64,000 nucleotides of DNA, taken from positions 186,001 through 250,000 of the forward strand of contig JADZFU010000004.1 in NCBI GenBank assembly GCA_020854265.1, given 5' to 3'. The notes under the pieces were generated by a model, which saw only the letters and a list, made by a program, of their open reading frames with translations, did not search any database and was not told the DNA's origin. The stretch comes from Candidatus Uhrbacteria bacterium (lineage in GTDB: Bacteria; Patescibacteriota; Patescibacteriia; 2-12-FULL-60-25). Made by a program: the position numbers and the translations under genes. Within the stretch, counting starts at the first letter, position 1. Every line of letters begins with the position of its first letter. Positions 9,382-16,835 of the stretch are shown here, one piece after another.

Positions 9382-10268
9382 TCAAAGGAATACTCAAAAA
9401 AATTTATTACCGAGTACGCGCTTCAACCCCGGTATGGAATGCATTGAATGCAAAGTCCCGCAAAGAATTTATTTCGTTTGAATCGTCCTTGACCGGTGTC
9501 TCTAGGAGAATCGCTGATGATTTAACGCACGATGGAATTGCTATTTCAAATTTGGAAGAGCTAGGCGCACCCAGTCTAGAAGCATTTAGGCGATTTGTTG
9601 CAGAACGAAGCGCAATGGCTGCGAGCACGACCAAAAAAACATTTCTTCGTGAACTGATCGATTTGCGCCCATTATACAATCCGTCCGAACCGATTTGGGG
9701 TTTTGCTCTGCATCCGTCCGTCGTTGGCGCTGTCGATTTATATTTTGGTTTGGTTGCACGTTTTTATTATCTTTATGCAGCCGTGGCAGGAGTCATGCCG
9801 GACGGAGAAGAGGCGAAGCAGTCACAACGCTGGCATCGTGATCCCGAAGACAGGCAAATGTGCAAGGTATTCGTCTATCTTACGGATGTTGATGCGGGTT
9901 CCGGCCCATTTATCTATGCAAAAGAGTCGCATCGTATGGGTGCGTATTCGCATGTGTCGCCGCAAAAGCCGCCAGCAGGCTCATATCCGCCAGAAGGTCT
10001 TGTCGAAGCCAGCATTCCGGCTGAAAAAATCATGACATGTTACGGAAAAGCTGGAACGGTCATCTTTGCCGATACAGCCGGCCTGCATAGAGGCGGTTAT
10101 TGTACGGAACGCGAACGTATCATGGTGACCGCCGGATATGTATCAGACGCCTCGCCATGGCCGACGCGCTACGCTCTCCCGCCAGGGTTTGATCCTTCCA
10201 GTGTCGAGCCTCCTGTTCGTGCGGCGCTTGCAAGCCGGAAGCGATCGTGGGATTCTGCCGGCTATTAA
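9378..10268 (+). CDS. Phytanoyl-CoA dioxygenase (PhyH)-like Fe(II)/2-oxoglutarate oxygenase
   Basis: A 296-residue protein of the PhyH family. The iron ligands are visible as H153 and D155 in QRWHRDPED and a distal H237 in ADTAGLHRGG. A following arginine (ERERIM) could bind the 2-oxoglutarate carboxylate. Family members hydroxylate unactivated carbons using O2 and 2-oxoglutarate. In a glycan operon between two methyltransferases it may hydroxylate a lipid or sugar intermediate; that role is inferred. An O2-dependent enzyme is notable if the host is an anaerobic fermenter. Start by ATGA overlap. Confidence 0.78.
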   Translation: MIKGILKKIYYRVRASTPVWNALNAKSRKEFISFESSLTGVSRRIADDLTHDGIAISNLEELGAPSLEAFRRFVAERSAMAASTTKKTFLRELIDLRPLYNPSEPIWGFALHPSVVGAVDLYFGLVARFYYLYAAVAGVMPDGEEAKQSQRWHRDPEDRQMCKVFVYLTDVDAGSGPFIYAKESHRMGAYSHVSPQKPPAGSYPPEGLVEASIPAEKIMTCYGKAGTVIFADTAGLHRGGYCTERERIMVTAGYVSDASPWPTRYALPPGFDPSSVEPPVRAALASRKRSWDSAGY

Positions 10269-10269
10269 T

Positions 10270-11034
10270 ATGGAATCTGCAGCATCCATCGAGAAGCGCT
10301 ATTCTGACTCTGGCCGTTATTTTCGCGGGAAATATCATGAGCAGGGTATCGAGGCTATCAAGCAGCATGCCTCGCGTCATCCGTTTTTTAAAAACGTGTT
10401 ATATCGCGACTATCGTCCGCGTCATTTGCTCCGTTATTTGTGTATTGCAGAAGTTTTTCCGGAACCACTTACTGCAGAAATGATACTTGATGTTGGCAGC
10501 CGAGATCGCAGTTTGGAAGAGGTATTGAAGCGGCCATGTTCGCTCGTCGATAAAAATAATCCAAACTTACCTTCATGGGATTGGGAGAAAGAGTCTTTGC
10601 CGTATTCTGAGAGCGCATTCGATACCATTGTGTGTTTAGACACGCTTGAACACATCAACGATTTTCATGCCTCTTTTCAGGATTTATTAAGGGTATCCAA
10701 AAAGAATGTTATTATTTCATTGCCAAATTGCTGGCGTAAAATGTTCAAGCAGATGCTGAAGGGCAGGGGAGATGTTGCAAGCTACGGTTTGCCGCCAGAA
10801 AAACCGATGGATCGCCACAAGTGGTTTATGAATACGCAGGAGATCGAAGAATTTCTTGCATACCAGAGTGCGGCAGGCGAGCATCCGTATACGATCAAAA
10901 AAATCGTATACCATGTCCAAAATACTATTCCGCGCCACCGTATCCAGTATCCGCTTATGAAATGGTTATTGCCGGAACGGTATTTCAAAAATCTTTTAGT
11001 TAATAACGTATTCGTCTGGATTGAAAAGAAATAG
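10270..11034 (+). CDS. Methyltransferase-like protein with divergent SAM motif
   Basis: A 254-residue protein that ends the first operon. The expected motif I appears as ILDVGSRDRSLEEVL, with the usual GxGxG loop replaced by GSRDR. Later blocks (TIVCLDTLEHINDF and NVIISLPN) are typical of Methyltransf_11 proteins. The ATG at 10270 follows the previous TAA by one base; an in-frame ATG at 10138 would lie inside the dioxygenase gene. It may bind SAM weakly or act on an unusual substrate. A bidirectional terminator follows immediately. Confidence 0.7.
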   Translation: MESAASIEKRYSDSGRYFRGKYHEQGIEAIKQHASRHPFFKNVLYRDYRPRHLLRYLCIAEVFPEPLTAEMILDVGSRDRSLEEVLKRPCSLVDKNNPNLPSWDWEKESLPYSESAFDTIVCLDTLEHINDFHASFQDLLRVSKKNVIISLPNCWRKMFKQMLKGRGDVASYGLPPEKPMDRHKWFMNTQEIEEFLAYQSAAGEHPYTIKKIVYHVQNTIPRHRIQYPLMKWLLPERYFKNLLVNNVFVWIEKK

Positions 11035-11035
11035 A

Positions 11036-11065
11036 AAAAGCCCCTGCAGAATTGCGGGGGCTTTT
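11036..11065. terminator. Bidirectional intrinsic terminator
   Basis: A 9-bp stem (AAAAGCCCC at 11036-11044 with GGGGCTTTT at 11057-11065) has A's on one flank and T's on the other. It can therefore stop both the + strand glycan operon ending at 11034 and the - strand gene ending at 11069. Confidence 0.85.
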
Positions 11066-11068
11066 AGT

Positions 11069-12022
11069 TCAGGCTGCGCCTTCGATGGCATCGGCGAAAG
11101 CCGAGGGATCGAGCTTGCGGGAGATTTCCCGACGGGCAGCTTCTCGCTCGTCGTCCGTGACGGTTCTCCAGATGACGGATTCGAGACTCCAGGATTCCGT
11201 GATGGCCGTGCCCACGAGACCGGAGGCGTAGAGCGGGTGCTCTTCGAGGCCGGTCTGCTTCCGGAATTCTCTTGCGGTTTCTGGCGTCCAAACGCAGATC
11301 GGCTTTCTGCCATTTGCGGCAGAGATGTTGAGCGCCGTTCCGAAGCATGAGACCGTGTAGTCGGCGATGCGTGCCAGGTCGTCCGAGCCGAAGGGTGACT
11401 CCGCGAATCGGTCCGAACGTTCCAGATCGGGCATCGGAAATTTGGGATGATGCTTGAGGACGATGACGGTCTTGTCTACCGACACGAGCTCGAGCATTTT
11501 CTTGAAAATGGCTTTGGTGAACTCGCCGCCTTGTCCGGCGTAGAGAACCAGCTGCTTCTCGCCTCCGGTCAAGCGCAGGCGCTCCGACTGGAGCTCAGGC
11601 GAGACGCCCGGCTCTGCCACGACCGCGCTCCCGACCGCTTTCCAAGGCGTTTCGCCGTGGCGACCTTTCTCGATGAGCCGACCGGAAATGCTGTTGATGG
11701 TGACGATCAGCTTCGCGTCACCGTCTACGCGGTTTGCAGCGCCGAAAGAATCTTCGGCGATGACGAGCGGGATGCCGTTCACATTGGCGAAGTCGGCATA
11801 GAACTGCTCGAGATTGATCGGGGACGAGGCGCCTACCACGATGATGTCGTGGAGCAGGGCTGATCCGTCGCTCACGATCTCGGCGCCAGTTTTCTGCCAG
11901 AGCTCCGCGGATAGGCCTTCGGCCACGATCCTGACACGGTGCCCGCGCTTGATGAGTTCGCGGTATCCGGGCTCGACGAAATTGAAACTGCCTTTGTCCT
12001 TGGTGACGAGTAGAATGTGCAC
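11069..12022 (-). CDS. GT-B-like (glycosyltransferase/epimerase-type) protein, GC-rich
   Basis: A 317-residue protein with an N-terminal Rossmann-like start (MHILLVTKDKGSFNFVEPGYRELI), a mid-protein LVLYAGQGGEFTKAIFKKML, VIVLKHHPKF, and a C-terminal GTALNISAANGRKPICVW resembling the nucleotide-sugar site of GT-B enzymes. The exact family is not recognised. The start is GTG with a strong GGAGG Shine-Dalgarno 8 bases upstream. Codons are strongly G/C-ending (CTC, GTC, AAG, ATC), unlike the neighbouring AT-richer genes. Together with its own terminator this suggests horizontal acquisition. It could transfer the ulosonic acid made by the adjacent genes (inference). Confidence 0.55.
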   Translation of the reverse strand: MHILLVTKDKGSFNFVEPGYRELIKRGHRVRIVAEGLSAELWQKTGAEIVSDGSALLHDIIVVGASSPINLEQFYADFANVNGIPLVIAEDSFGAANRVDGDAKLIVTINSISGRLIEKGRHGETPWKAVGSAVVAEPGVSPELQSERLRLTGGEKQLVLYAGQGGEFTKAIFKKMLELVSVDKTVIVLKHHPKFPMPDLERSDRFAESPFGSDDLARIADYTVSCFGTALNISAANGRKPICVWTPETAREFRKQTGLEEHPLYASGLVGTAITESWSLESVIWRTVTDDEREAARREISRKLDPSAFADAIEGAA

Positions 12023-12074
12023 GAACAGCCTCCGGTGGGGAGTCTACATGTCTGTAATAAAATGTCAATCGGGA

Positions 12075-12620
12075 CTAGTTCGGCTTGGCGTACTGCTCTT
12101 GTTCAAATTTTTCTACAGCGCTTTTCCATGTTCCTTGCGCTTCCATGACCATACGAATTACTTCGGCAAGTACGCCTTCGCCGCCTTTGGCGGATGTGTG
12201 GATGGCGGCAATATCTTTAACTTCCGCGGCTGCATCTGCCGGACAAAAAGCGATTCCAACCTGCTTCATGCCGGCAAGGTCGTTCAGGTCATCGCCGATA
12301 TATGCAATCTCCGTTTTTACAAGTCCGTATTCTTTTTCGATAAAATTCATGAAACCCGTTTCCTTTAACTCGGATTTGTAGTGCGCCTTGATACCGTACT
12401 GCGCTACGCGTTTTTCTACGGCATTACTGCGGCGTCCCGTCACAAAAGCAACCTTGAGTCCGTTCATCAAAGCGAGACGGAGCGGGGGAGAGTCTTTGGC
12501 GCAAAAGGATTTGATTTCGACTCCGTCTTCGGTGAGATTGATTTTACCGTCGGTAAGAACACCGTCGACATCCGTCACGATCAAGCGTATGCGTTTCAAT
12601 TGTTCCGGAGTGGCAGACAT
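12075..12620 (-). CDS. KdsC-like HAD phosphatase (ulosonate-8/9-phosphate type)
   Basis: A 181-residue HAD hydrolase of the capless KdsC type. Motif I is VTDVDGVLTDG (D17, D19), motif II is FVTGRRS and motif III/IV is GDDLND. The late SAKGGEGVLAEVI matches the conserved C-terminal signature. Known members dephosphorylate Kdo-8-phosphate or Neu/Kdn-9-phosphate, forming the free ulosonate before CMP activation, which fits the nearby CMP-sugar synthetase and NeuB-like synthase. Base composition is like the bulk of the window, unlike its GC-rich neighbours. A TG-TATTAA -10 candidate ends 8 bases before the ATG, fitting a leaderless start. Confidence 0.85.
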   Translation of the reverse strand: MSATPEQLKRIRLIVTDVDGVLTDGKINLTEDGVEIKSFCAKDSPPLRLALMNGLKVAFVTGRRSNAVEKRVAQYGIKAHYKSELKETGFMNFIEKEYGLVKTEIAYIGDDLNDLAGMKQVGIAFCPADAAAEVKDIAAIHTSAKGGEGVLAEVIRMVMEAQGTWKSAVEKFEQEQYAKPN

Positions 12621-12645
12621 TTCCGCTATTAATACATAAAATGAT

Positions 12646-12682
12646 CAAAAAGAAAAGCCCTCCGATTCTTGGTCGGAGGGCT
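12646..12682 (-). terminator. Intrinsic terminator of the APH-like kinase gene
   Basis: Perfect 10-bp stem AGCCCTCCGA (12656-12665) / TCGGAGGGCT (12673-12682) with a 7-base loop. On the - strand it is followed by a T-rich run (complement of 12646-12655), immediately downstream of the stop at 12688. Confidence 0.88.
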
Positions 12683-12687
12683 CAGGT

Positions 12688-13731
12688 TCACTTCCAGGCG
12701 AAGTATTCGCCCATCTCGTCGACTTCGTTCAGGAGGCCGATGAAACGCTCGATTTGCGAGCAGGCCATATCGTCGGCGCGCTTACCCTCGGCGAACAGCG
12801 TCAGGTTGTAGCCGATCTTGCGCAGGAGGATCTCCCGCATGAAGTGCGGCATGTCCCGCAGATGCTCGTTCGTGATGTCGGGCATGGCGTCTTGGTACGA
12901 TTCGAGGAAGACGCGCAGGCCCGTGTTCAGGGAGTTCTCCCAGCGTTCGCCGCGCTCCTTGTTCCTGCAGACCATGTACTGGCGTACCAGCCGATGGCAG
13001 GCCATGCCGAGATCCATGCCGAGTGTCCCGAAGGACACATTGCCGAAATCGATGATGGCCGCGACGTTCGAACCGTCCATGATCAGGTTCTGCGGATGGA
13101 TGTCGCCGTGGACGAGCTGGAGCTGGGAGAGCGGCCCTCGATGCTTGTTGACCGCATTTTCCGTCGTGATCGACAGGGTGATCAGCCGCTCGCAGTGCTC
13201 GCGGTAGAGAGCGCGCGTACGGCTCTCGGGCATGTCGCTAGCGGCCTTGTCCCAGAGACTGATGTCCATGGTGCCGAACGAGGACTTCGGAAATTCGTCT
13301 GCCGCCGGATACTCCCGCATCTTGCGATGGAGATCCGCGATGGCCTCGGCGGCATTTGCGAGTTCGCCGATGCGGCCGCGGAAATGGTGGCCGTCGACGA
13401 AGTCGCCCAACTGCCACAACTTGCCCTCGTACTCGCGAAGGACGATCCCTCTCGACTTCGAGAGGTATTCGGTGAGGCGAACGATCCGGACGACGGCTTC
13501 CTCGGAATTCTTACTATCCGTACGAAGATGGAATGTACCGTCGGCATGCTCGACGCGAAAATTTTCCGACGTCGTACCTTCGTTGATGCGCCACGCGGCT
13601 CGGAGCGTCCTGCCGAATTTCGACATGACTCCATGGAGCAACCCGAGCTCTTTGGGAGTACAGGGTGTTTGGCTGATCTGCCACTTGCTGTGGACGTTCT
13701 CGGTGAAGAGGCCGGGGATGTTCCAGGTCAC
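12688..13731 (-). CDS. APH/choline-kinase-like small-molecule kinase, GC-rich
   Basis: A 347-residue protein kinase-like-fold phosphotransferase. The catalytic loop LVHGDIHPQNLIM places H208-G209-D210, and the metal-binding IIDFGNVSFG follows at D228, the Brenner-type pattern of APH/ChoK/homoserine-kinase-II enzymes. The start is GTG with GAGG upstream. Codons are overwhelmingly G/C-ending and the gene has its own terminator. In this module it may phosphorylate a sugar or amino-alcohol precursor, supplying the phosphate later removed by the two HAD phosphatases. That link is inferred; antibiotic resistance seems less likely in this context. Confidence 0.75.
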   Translation of the reverse strand: MTWNIPGLFTENVHSKWQISQTPCTPKELGLLHGVMSKFGRTLRAAWRINEGTTSENFRVEHADGTFHLRTDSKNSEEAVVRIVRLTEYLSKSRGIVLREYEGKLWQLGDFVDGHHFRGRIGELANAAEAIADLHRKMREYPAADEFPKSSFGTMDISLWDKAASDMPESRTRALYREHCERLITLSITTENAVNKHRGPLSQLQLVHGDIHPQNLIMDGSNVAAIIDFGNVSFGTLGMDLGMACHRLVRQYMVCRNKERGERWENSLNTGLRVFLESYQDAMPDITNEHLRDMPHFMREILLRKIGYNLTLFAEGKRADDMACSQIERFIGLLNEVDEMGEYFAWK

Positions 13732-13756
13732 GGAAACCTCGATGGGAATGAGCTAC

Positions 13757-13786
13757 TTGCTCCCTACCAAGAAAATAGAGTAATGT
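13757..13786 (+). promoter_or_regulatory. Possible promoter of the CMP-sugar synthetase gene
   Basis: TTGCTC (13757-13762), an 18-base spacer and TAATGT (13781-13786) lie between two divergent genes, 10 bases before the ATG at 13797. The boxes are only moderately close to consensus. Confidence 0.35.
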
Positions 13787-13796
13787 CAACCGATCT

Positions 13797-14525
13797 ATGC
13801 ATATCCTGGCCATTATTCCGGCGCGCGGCGGGTCAAAGGGCGTTCCTCGAAAAAATATCAAAATGCTTGCAGGAAAGCCGCTTATCGCTTGGACCATTGA
13901 AGCTGCAAAAGGAGCACCATCCGTCACGCGCATTATCTGTTCAACGGATGATCAGGAAATCGCCGACGTGGCAAAGCAATATGGAGCCGAGGTTCCGTTT
14001 TTACGGCCGGCCGAAATTGCCAAAGACCTTTCGACCGATGTCGAGTTTTTGACCCAGGCTCTTGATTGGCTGAAGACTAATGAAGGATATGAGCCCGATA
14101 TTGTTTTGCGTCTGCCCCCAACATCTCCTTTGCGTACGTCGGCGCATATCGAAGAAGGAATACGCGTACTGCTTGCCGATCCGGATGCGGATGCAAGCCG
14201 CCCTATCGCCGAGAGCCCAAAACATCCGTATAAAATGTGGAAGATTTCCGAAGATAAAAAATACCTGGAACCTTTTCTGCCAAAATCTTTCACCAACATG
14301 GATCAGCCGTACAATATGCCGCGGCAGATTTTGCCGGATGCGTATATCCATACCGGTGCCATGGATGTCATGCGGCGCGATACCATTCTTAAACTCAAAT
14401 CTACTTCCGGAAACAAGCTGGCATACTTTTTTATGAAGCTGGAAGACTCGGTCAATATCGATCATCCTATCGATTTTGATATGGCGGAAATCCTGATGCA
14501 AAAGCGCTTGCAATCGAATGGGTGA
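13797..14525 (+). CDS. CMP-ulosonic acid synthetase (NeuA/PseF/LegF-like cytidylyltransferase)
   Basis: A 242-residue cytidylyltransferase. The N-terminal IIPARGGSKGVPRKNI is the CTP-binding signature of acylneuraminate cytidylyltransferases. RLPPTSPLRT and the C-terminal DINxPxD-like NIDHPIDFDMAE complete the family blocks. The enzyme couples a free sialic-acid-like ulosonate to CMP. It sits beside a NeuB-like synthase and a KdsC-like phosphatase, giving a synthase-phosphatase-activation series. Composition and codons match the host-like genes rather than the GC-rich neighbours. Whether the sugar is Neu, Leg, Pse, Kdn or novel cannot be read from sequence alone. Confidence 0.87.
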   Translation: MHILAIIPARGGSKGVPRKNIKMLAGKPLIAWTIEAAKGAPSVTRIICSTDDQEIADVAKQYGAEVPFLRPAEIAKDLSTDVEFLTQALDWLKTNEGYEPDIVLRLPPTSPLRTSAHIEEGIRVLLADPDADASRPIAESPKHPYKMWKISEDKKYLEPFLPKSFTNMDQPYNMPRQILPDAYIHTGAMDVMRRDTILKLKSTSGNKLAYFFMKLEDSVNIDHPIDFDMAEILMQKRLQSNG

Positions 14526-14541
14526 CATGTTAAGAGAACGG

Positions 14542-14555
14542 GGCTACGTGTAGCC
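14542..14555 (+). promoter_or_regulatory. Short inverted repeat before the NeuB-like gene
   Basis: GGCTAC-GT-GTAGCC is a perfect 6-bp inverted repeat directly before the GGAG Shine-Dalgarno (14556-14559) of the gene starting at 14567. It could be an operator or a small hairpin influencing translation. No promoter with clear boxes was identified here. Confidence 0.3.
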
Positions 14556-14566
14556 GGAGAGTACGG

Positions 14567-16117
14567 ATGACCATCACCCTCCTGGACAGCAACAAGTTCG
14601 ACTTCAACGACCTGTTCATCTTCGAGATGGCCAACAACCACCAGGGCGACCTGGAGCACGGAAAGCGCATCGTCCGCGATGTCGCAGCCGTGGCGAAGAA
14701 GCACGGCGTGAAGGCGGGAGTGAAGCTGCAGTTCCGGGATCTCGATACCTTCGTGCATCCCGATTCCCGCGCCGACACGCAGAACAAGCACATTCCGCGT
14801 TTCCTCTCGACGCGCCTCTCGACGGAGCAATTCGCCGAGCTCGTGACCGAGATCAAAACGCAGGGGCTCATTTCCATCTGCACGCCGTTCGACGAACCCT
14901 CGGTGGACCAGCTCAAGAAGCTGGGCGTCGAGGTGCTCAAGATCGGCAGCTGCTCGGCCAAGGACTGGCCGCTGCTCGACAAGGCCGCCAAGGCGCGCCT
15001 GCCCATGATCGTGTCGACCGGCGGACTCACGACGGAAGACACCGACAAGCTCGCGTTCTTCCTCGAGCACCGCTATGCGCATTTCGCGCTCATGCACTGC
15101 GTGGCGATCTACCCGACGCCGCCCAGTGACTTGCAGCTCAGCCAGATCAGCCGCATGAAGCGCCGCTATCCGGACGTGACCGTCGGATTCTCGACCCACG
15201 AGAGGCCTGACAATGTCACGGCCATCCAGATGGCGTACGCGCTCGGCGCGCGAATCTTCGAGAAGCATGTCGGCGTCGAGACGGAGCAGTACAAGCTGAA
15301 CGCCTACTCGGCCACACCCGAGCAGGTCGACCGCTGGATCGCTGCCTATCAAGAAGCCGTGGCCTCGTATGGCCCGAAGACCCAGCGCGCCATCGACCCG
15401 AAGGAGATCGGCGATTTGCTGTCGCTCCAGCGCGGCATCTTTGCCAAGGTCCAGCTCAAGGAAGGGGAGGAGATCACGTCGGACGAGATCTTCTTCGCCT
15501 TCCCGATCCGCGAGGGGCAGCTGCCCAGCGGACGCTGGCGGACGGGGCTGCGGGCCAACCGCAACTACGCTCCCAACGAGCCGCTCGATATGGCTGTCAG
15601 GCCTCCGGGCTACTCCACCAAGGAGCATGTGCATCGTGCGGTGTGGATGCTGCGCGGCATGCTGAACGAGGCCGGGATCACTCTCAACCCCGAAAGCGAT
15701 TTCGAGGTCGAGCTGTCCCACCACTATGGCATCGAGCGGTTCCGCGAGATCGGCGTGACCATCGTCACGGTGATCAACCGCGAGTACTGCAAGAAGCTGC
15801 TGGTGGTGTTCCCGGGCCAGCAGCACCCGTACCACCACCACATCCGCAAGGAGGAGACGTTCCACGTGCTCTCCGGCGACTTCTGGTCGGAGCTCGAAGG
15901 GCGCAAGCGCCTCATCTACCCGGGAGACGTGCTCGTGGTCCCGCGAGGGGTCAAGCACCGATTCTGGTCGGAAGGCGGCGCGATCGTCGAAGAGGTTTCG
16001 ACCACGCACTACAACAACGATTCGGTCTACGAGGACCCGAGGATCGCCAACACGCCGCGCGAGCATCGCAAGACCAAGCTCGACGGCTGGGGACGGCACT
16101 TCGACTTCGACGACTAG
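14567..16117 (+). CDS. NeuB-like ulosonic acid synthase with SAF-like and C-terminal cupin domains, GC-rich
   Basis: A 516-residue protein. Residues about 1-280 are the NeuB barrel: EMANNHQGDLEHG, VKLQFRDLDTF, CTPFDEPSVDQL, MIVSTGG, LMHCVAIYP, TVGFSTHE and IFEKHVGVE, the PEP-condensing signature of sialic/legionaminic/pseudaminic synthases. A SAF/antifreeze-like region (about 285-340) follows. The last ~160 residues form a cupin with YHHHIRKEETFHVLSG and LVVPRGVKHRF, like sugar isomerases. The extra cupin could supply the precursor sugar to the synthase (inference). Codons are G/C-ending: 38 of 60 bases at 15781-15840 are G or C, against 20 of 60 at 18481-18540. Shine-Dalgarno GGAGAG is present. 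Confidence 0.85.
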   Translation: MTITLLDSNKFDFNDLFIFEMANNHQGDLEHGKRIVRDVAAVAKKHGVKAGVKLQFRDLDTFVHPDSRADTQNKHIPRFLSTRLSTEQFAELVTEIKTQGLISICTPFDEPSVDQLKKLGVEVLKIGSCSAKDWPLLDKAAKARLPMIVSTGGLTTEDTDKLAFFLEHRYAHFALMHCVAIYPTPPSDLQLSQISRMKRRYPDVTVGFSTHERPDNVTAIQMAYALGARIFEKHVGVETEQYKLNAYSATPEQVDRWIAAYQEAVASYGPKTQRAIDPKEIGDLLSLQRGIFAKVQLKEGEEITSDEIFFAFPIREGQLPSGRWRTGLRANRNYAPNEPLDMAVRPPGYSTKEHVHRAVWMLRGMLNEAGITLNPESDFEVELSHHYGIERFREIGVTIVTVINREYCKKLLVVFPGQQHPYHHHIRKEETFHVLSGDFWSELEGRKRLIYPGDVLVVPRGVKHRFWSEGGAIVEEVSTTHYNNDSVYEDPRIANTPREHRKTKLDGWGRHFDFDD

Positions 16118-16126
16118 GATTGACTG

Positions 16127-16164
16127 AAGGTGCGGATTCTGCTACACAGGATCCGCACCTTTTC
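16127..16164 (+). terminator. Intrinsic terminator after the NeuB-like gene
   Basis: An 11-bp perfect stem AAGGTGCGGAT (16127-16137) / ATCCGCACCTT (16151-16161) with a 13-base loop and a short T run, 9 bases after the stop. Some read-through into the next gene is plausible because no clear promoter precedes 16184. Confidence 0.8.
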
Positions 16165-16183
16165 TAATTCCAGAGAGGTTTTC

Positions 16184-16834
16184 ATGCGCGTGCTCGTGTT
16201 CGATTTCGACGGCGTCATCGCCGACTCCAACCACGTCAAGCAGAACTCCTGGTTCAAGATCTTCGAGAAGGACCCTCTCAAGGTCCAAGAAGCATTGAAG
16301 GCTTCGCTCGCCGTGATGCGGGAAGCCCCGCGGCGGCAGATCCTCGCCGACATCGCTCGGCGGCTCGAGCTCAATGCCCGAGCCACGGAGGAGTTCGTCA
16401 ACGCGTATGCGGACGCCTATCAGAAGGCGGTAGAGCAGGGCGTGGTCGCGGGCTATTACCCGCAGACCGATGCCGCTCTCCAAGATCTCCGCAAGTCGCT
16501 CGCGCTCTACGTGAGCTCGGCCACGCCGCAAGACGGCATGGACAAGACCATCGACGCGCTCGGTATCCGCGGATATTTCGCCGCGGTGTTCGGCAGTCCG
16601 CCGGACAAGACGACCACGCTCCGCAAGATCATCGCGGATGCGAGGCTCGTTCCTGCCGATGTCGTGTGCATCGGAGACGGCGAGTCGGACCGCAAGGCGG
16701 CCGCCGACGTCGGATGCCGGTTCCTCGGCATCGCGAACGAGTTCAACCGCTGGTCGCCGATGTCGGGCATCGAGCTCGTCGAATCGGTGGCTGCACTTCC
16801 CGCGTACCTGCTGACCCACAAGGAAGGAAGCTGA
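16184..16834 (+). CDS. HAD-superfamily phosphatase (beta-phosphoglucomutase/Gph-like), GC-rich
   Basis: A 216-residue HAD hydrolase with a C1 helical cap. Motif I is VFDFDGVIADS (D7, D9), motif II is YVSSATPQ, and motif IV is CIGDGESDRKAA. The family dephosphorylates phosphoglycolate and sugar phosphates. The ATG at 16184 has AGAGAGG 5 bases upstream and begins just before motif I; the longer in-frame ORF from 16130 runs through the terminator hairpin. One base separates it from the following oxidoreductase, so the two are co-translated. It could act on a precursor or on the ulosonate-9-phosphate. G/C-ending codon style as in the adjoining synthase. Confidence 0.8.
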   Translation: MRVLVFDFDGVIADSNHVKQNSWFKIFEKDPLKVQEALKASLAVMREAPRRQILADIARRLELNARATEEFVNAYADAYQKAVEQGVVAGYYPQTDAALQDLRKSLALYVSSATPQDGMDKTIDALGIRGYFAAVFGSPPDKTTTLRKIIADARLVPADVVCIGDGESDRKAAADVGCRFLGIANEFNRWSPMSGIELVESVAALPAYLLTHKEGS

Positions 16835-16835
16835 C

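Noticed and set aside
12754-14052. 432-residue + strand open frame over the APH-like kinase
   Set aside because: It is a shadow of the GC-rich - strand kinase, spans the divergent promoter and runs into the CMP-sugar synthetase; no domain is visible.
14462-16099. 545-residue open frame on the - strand opposite the NeuB-like gene
   Set aside because: It mirrors a GC-rich gene with strong codon-position bias, is rich in H, R, V, E, D and L, and has no recognisable domain. The + frame has a full NeuB signature.
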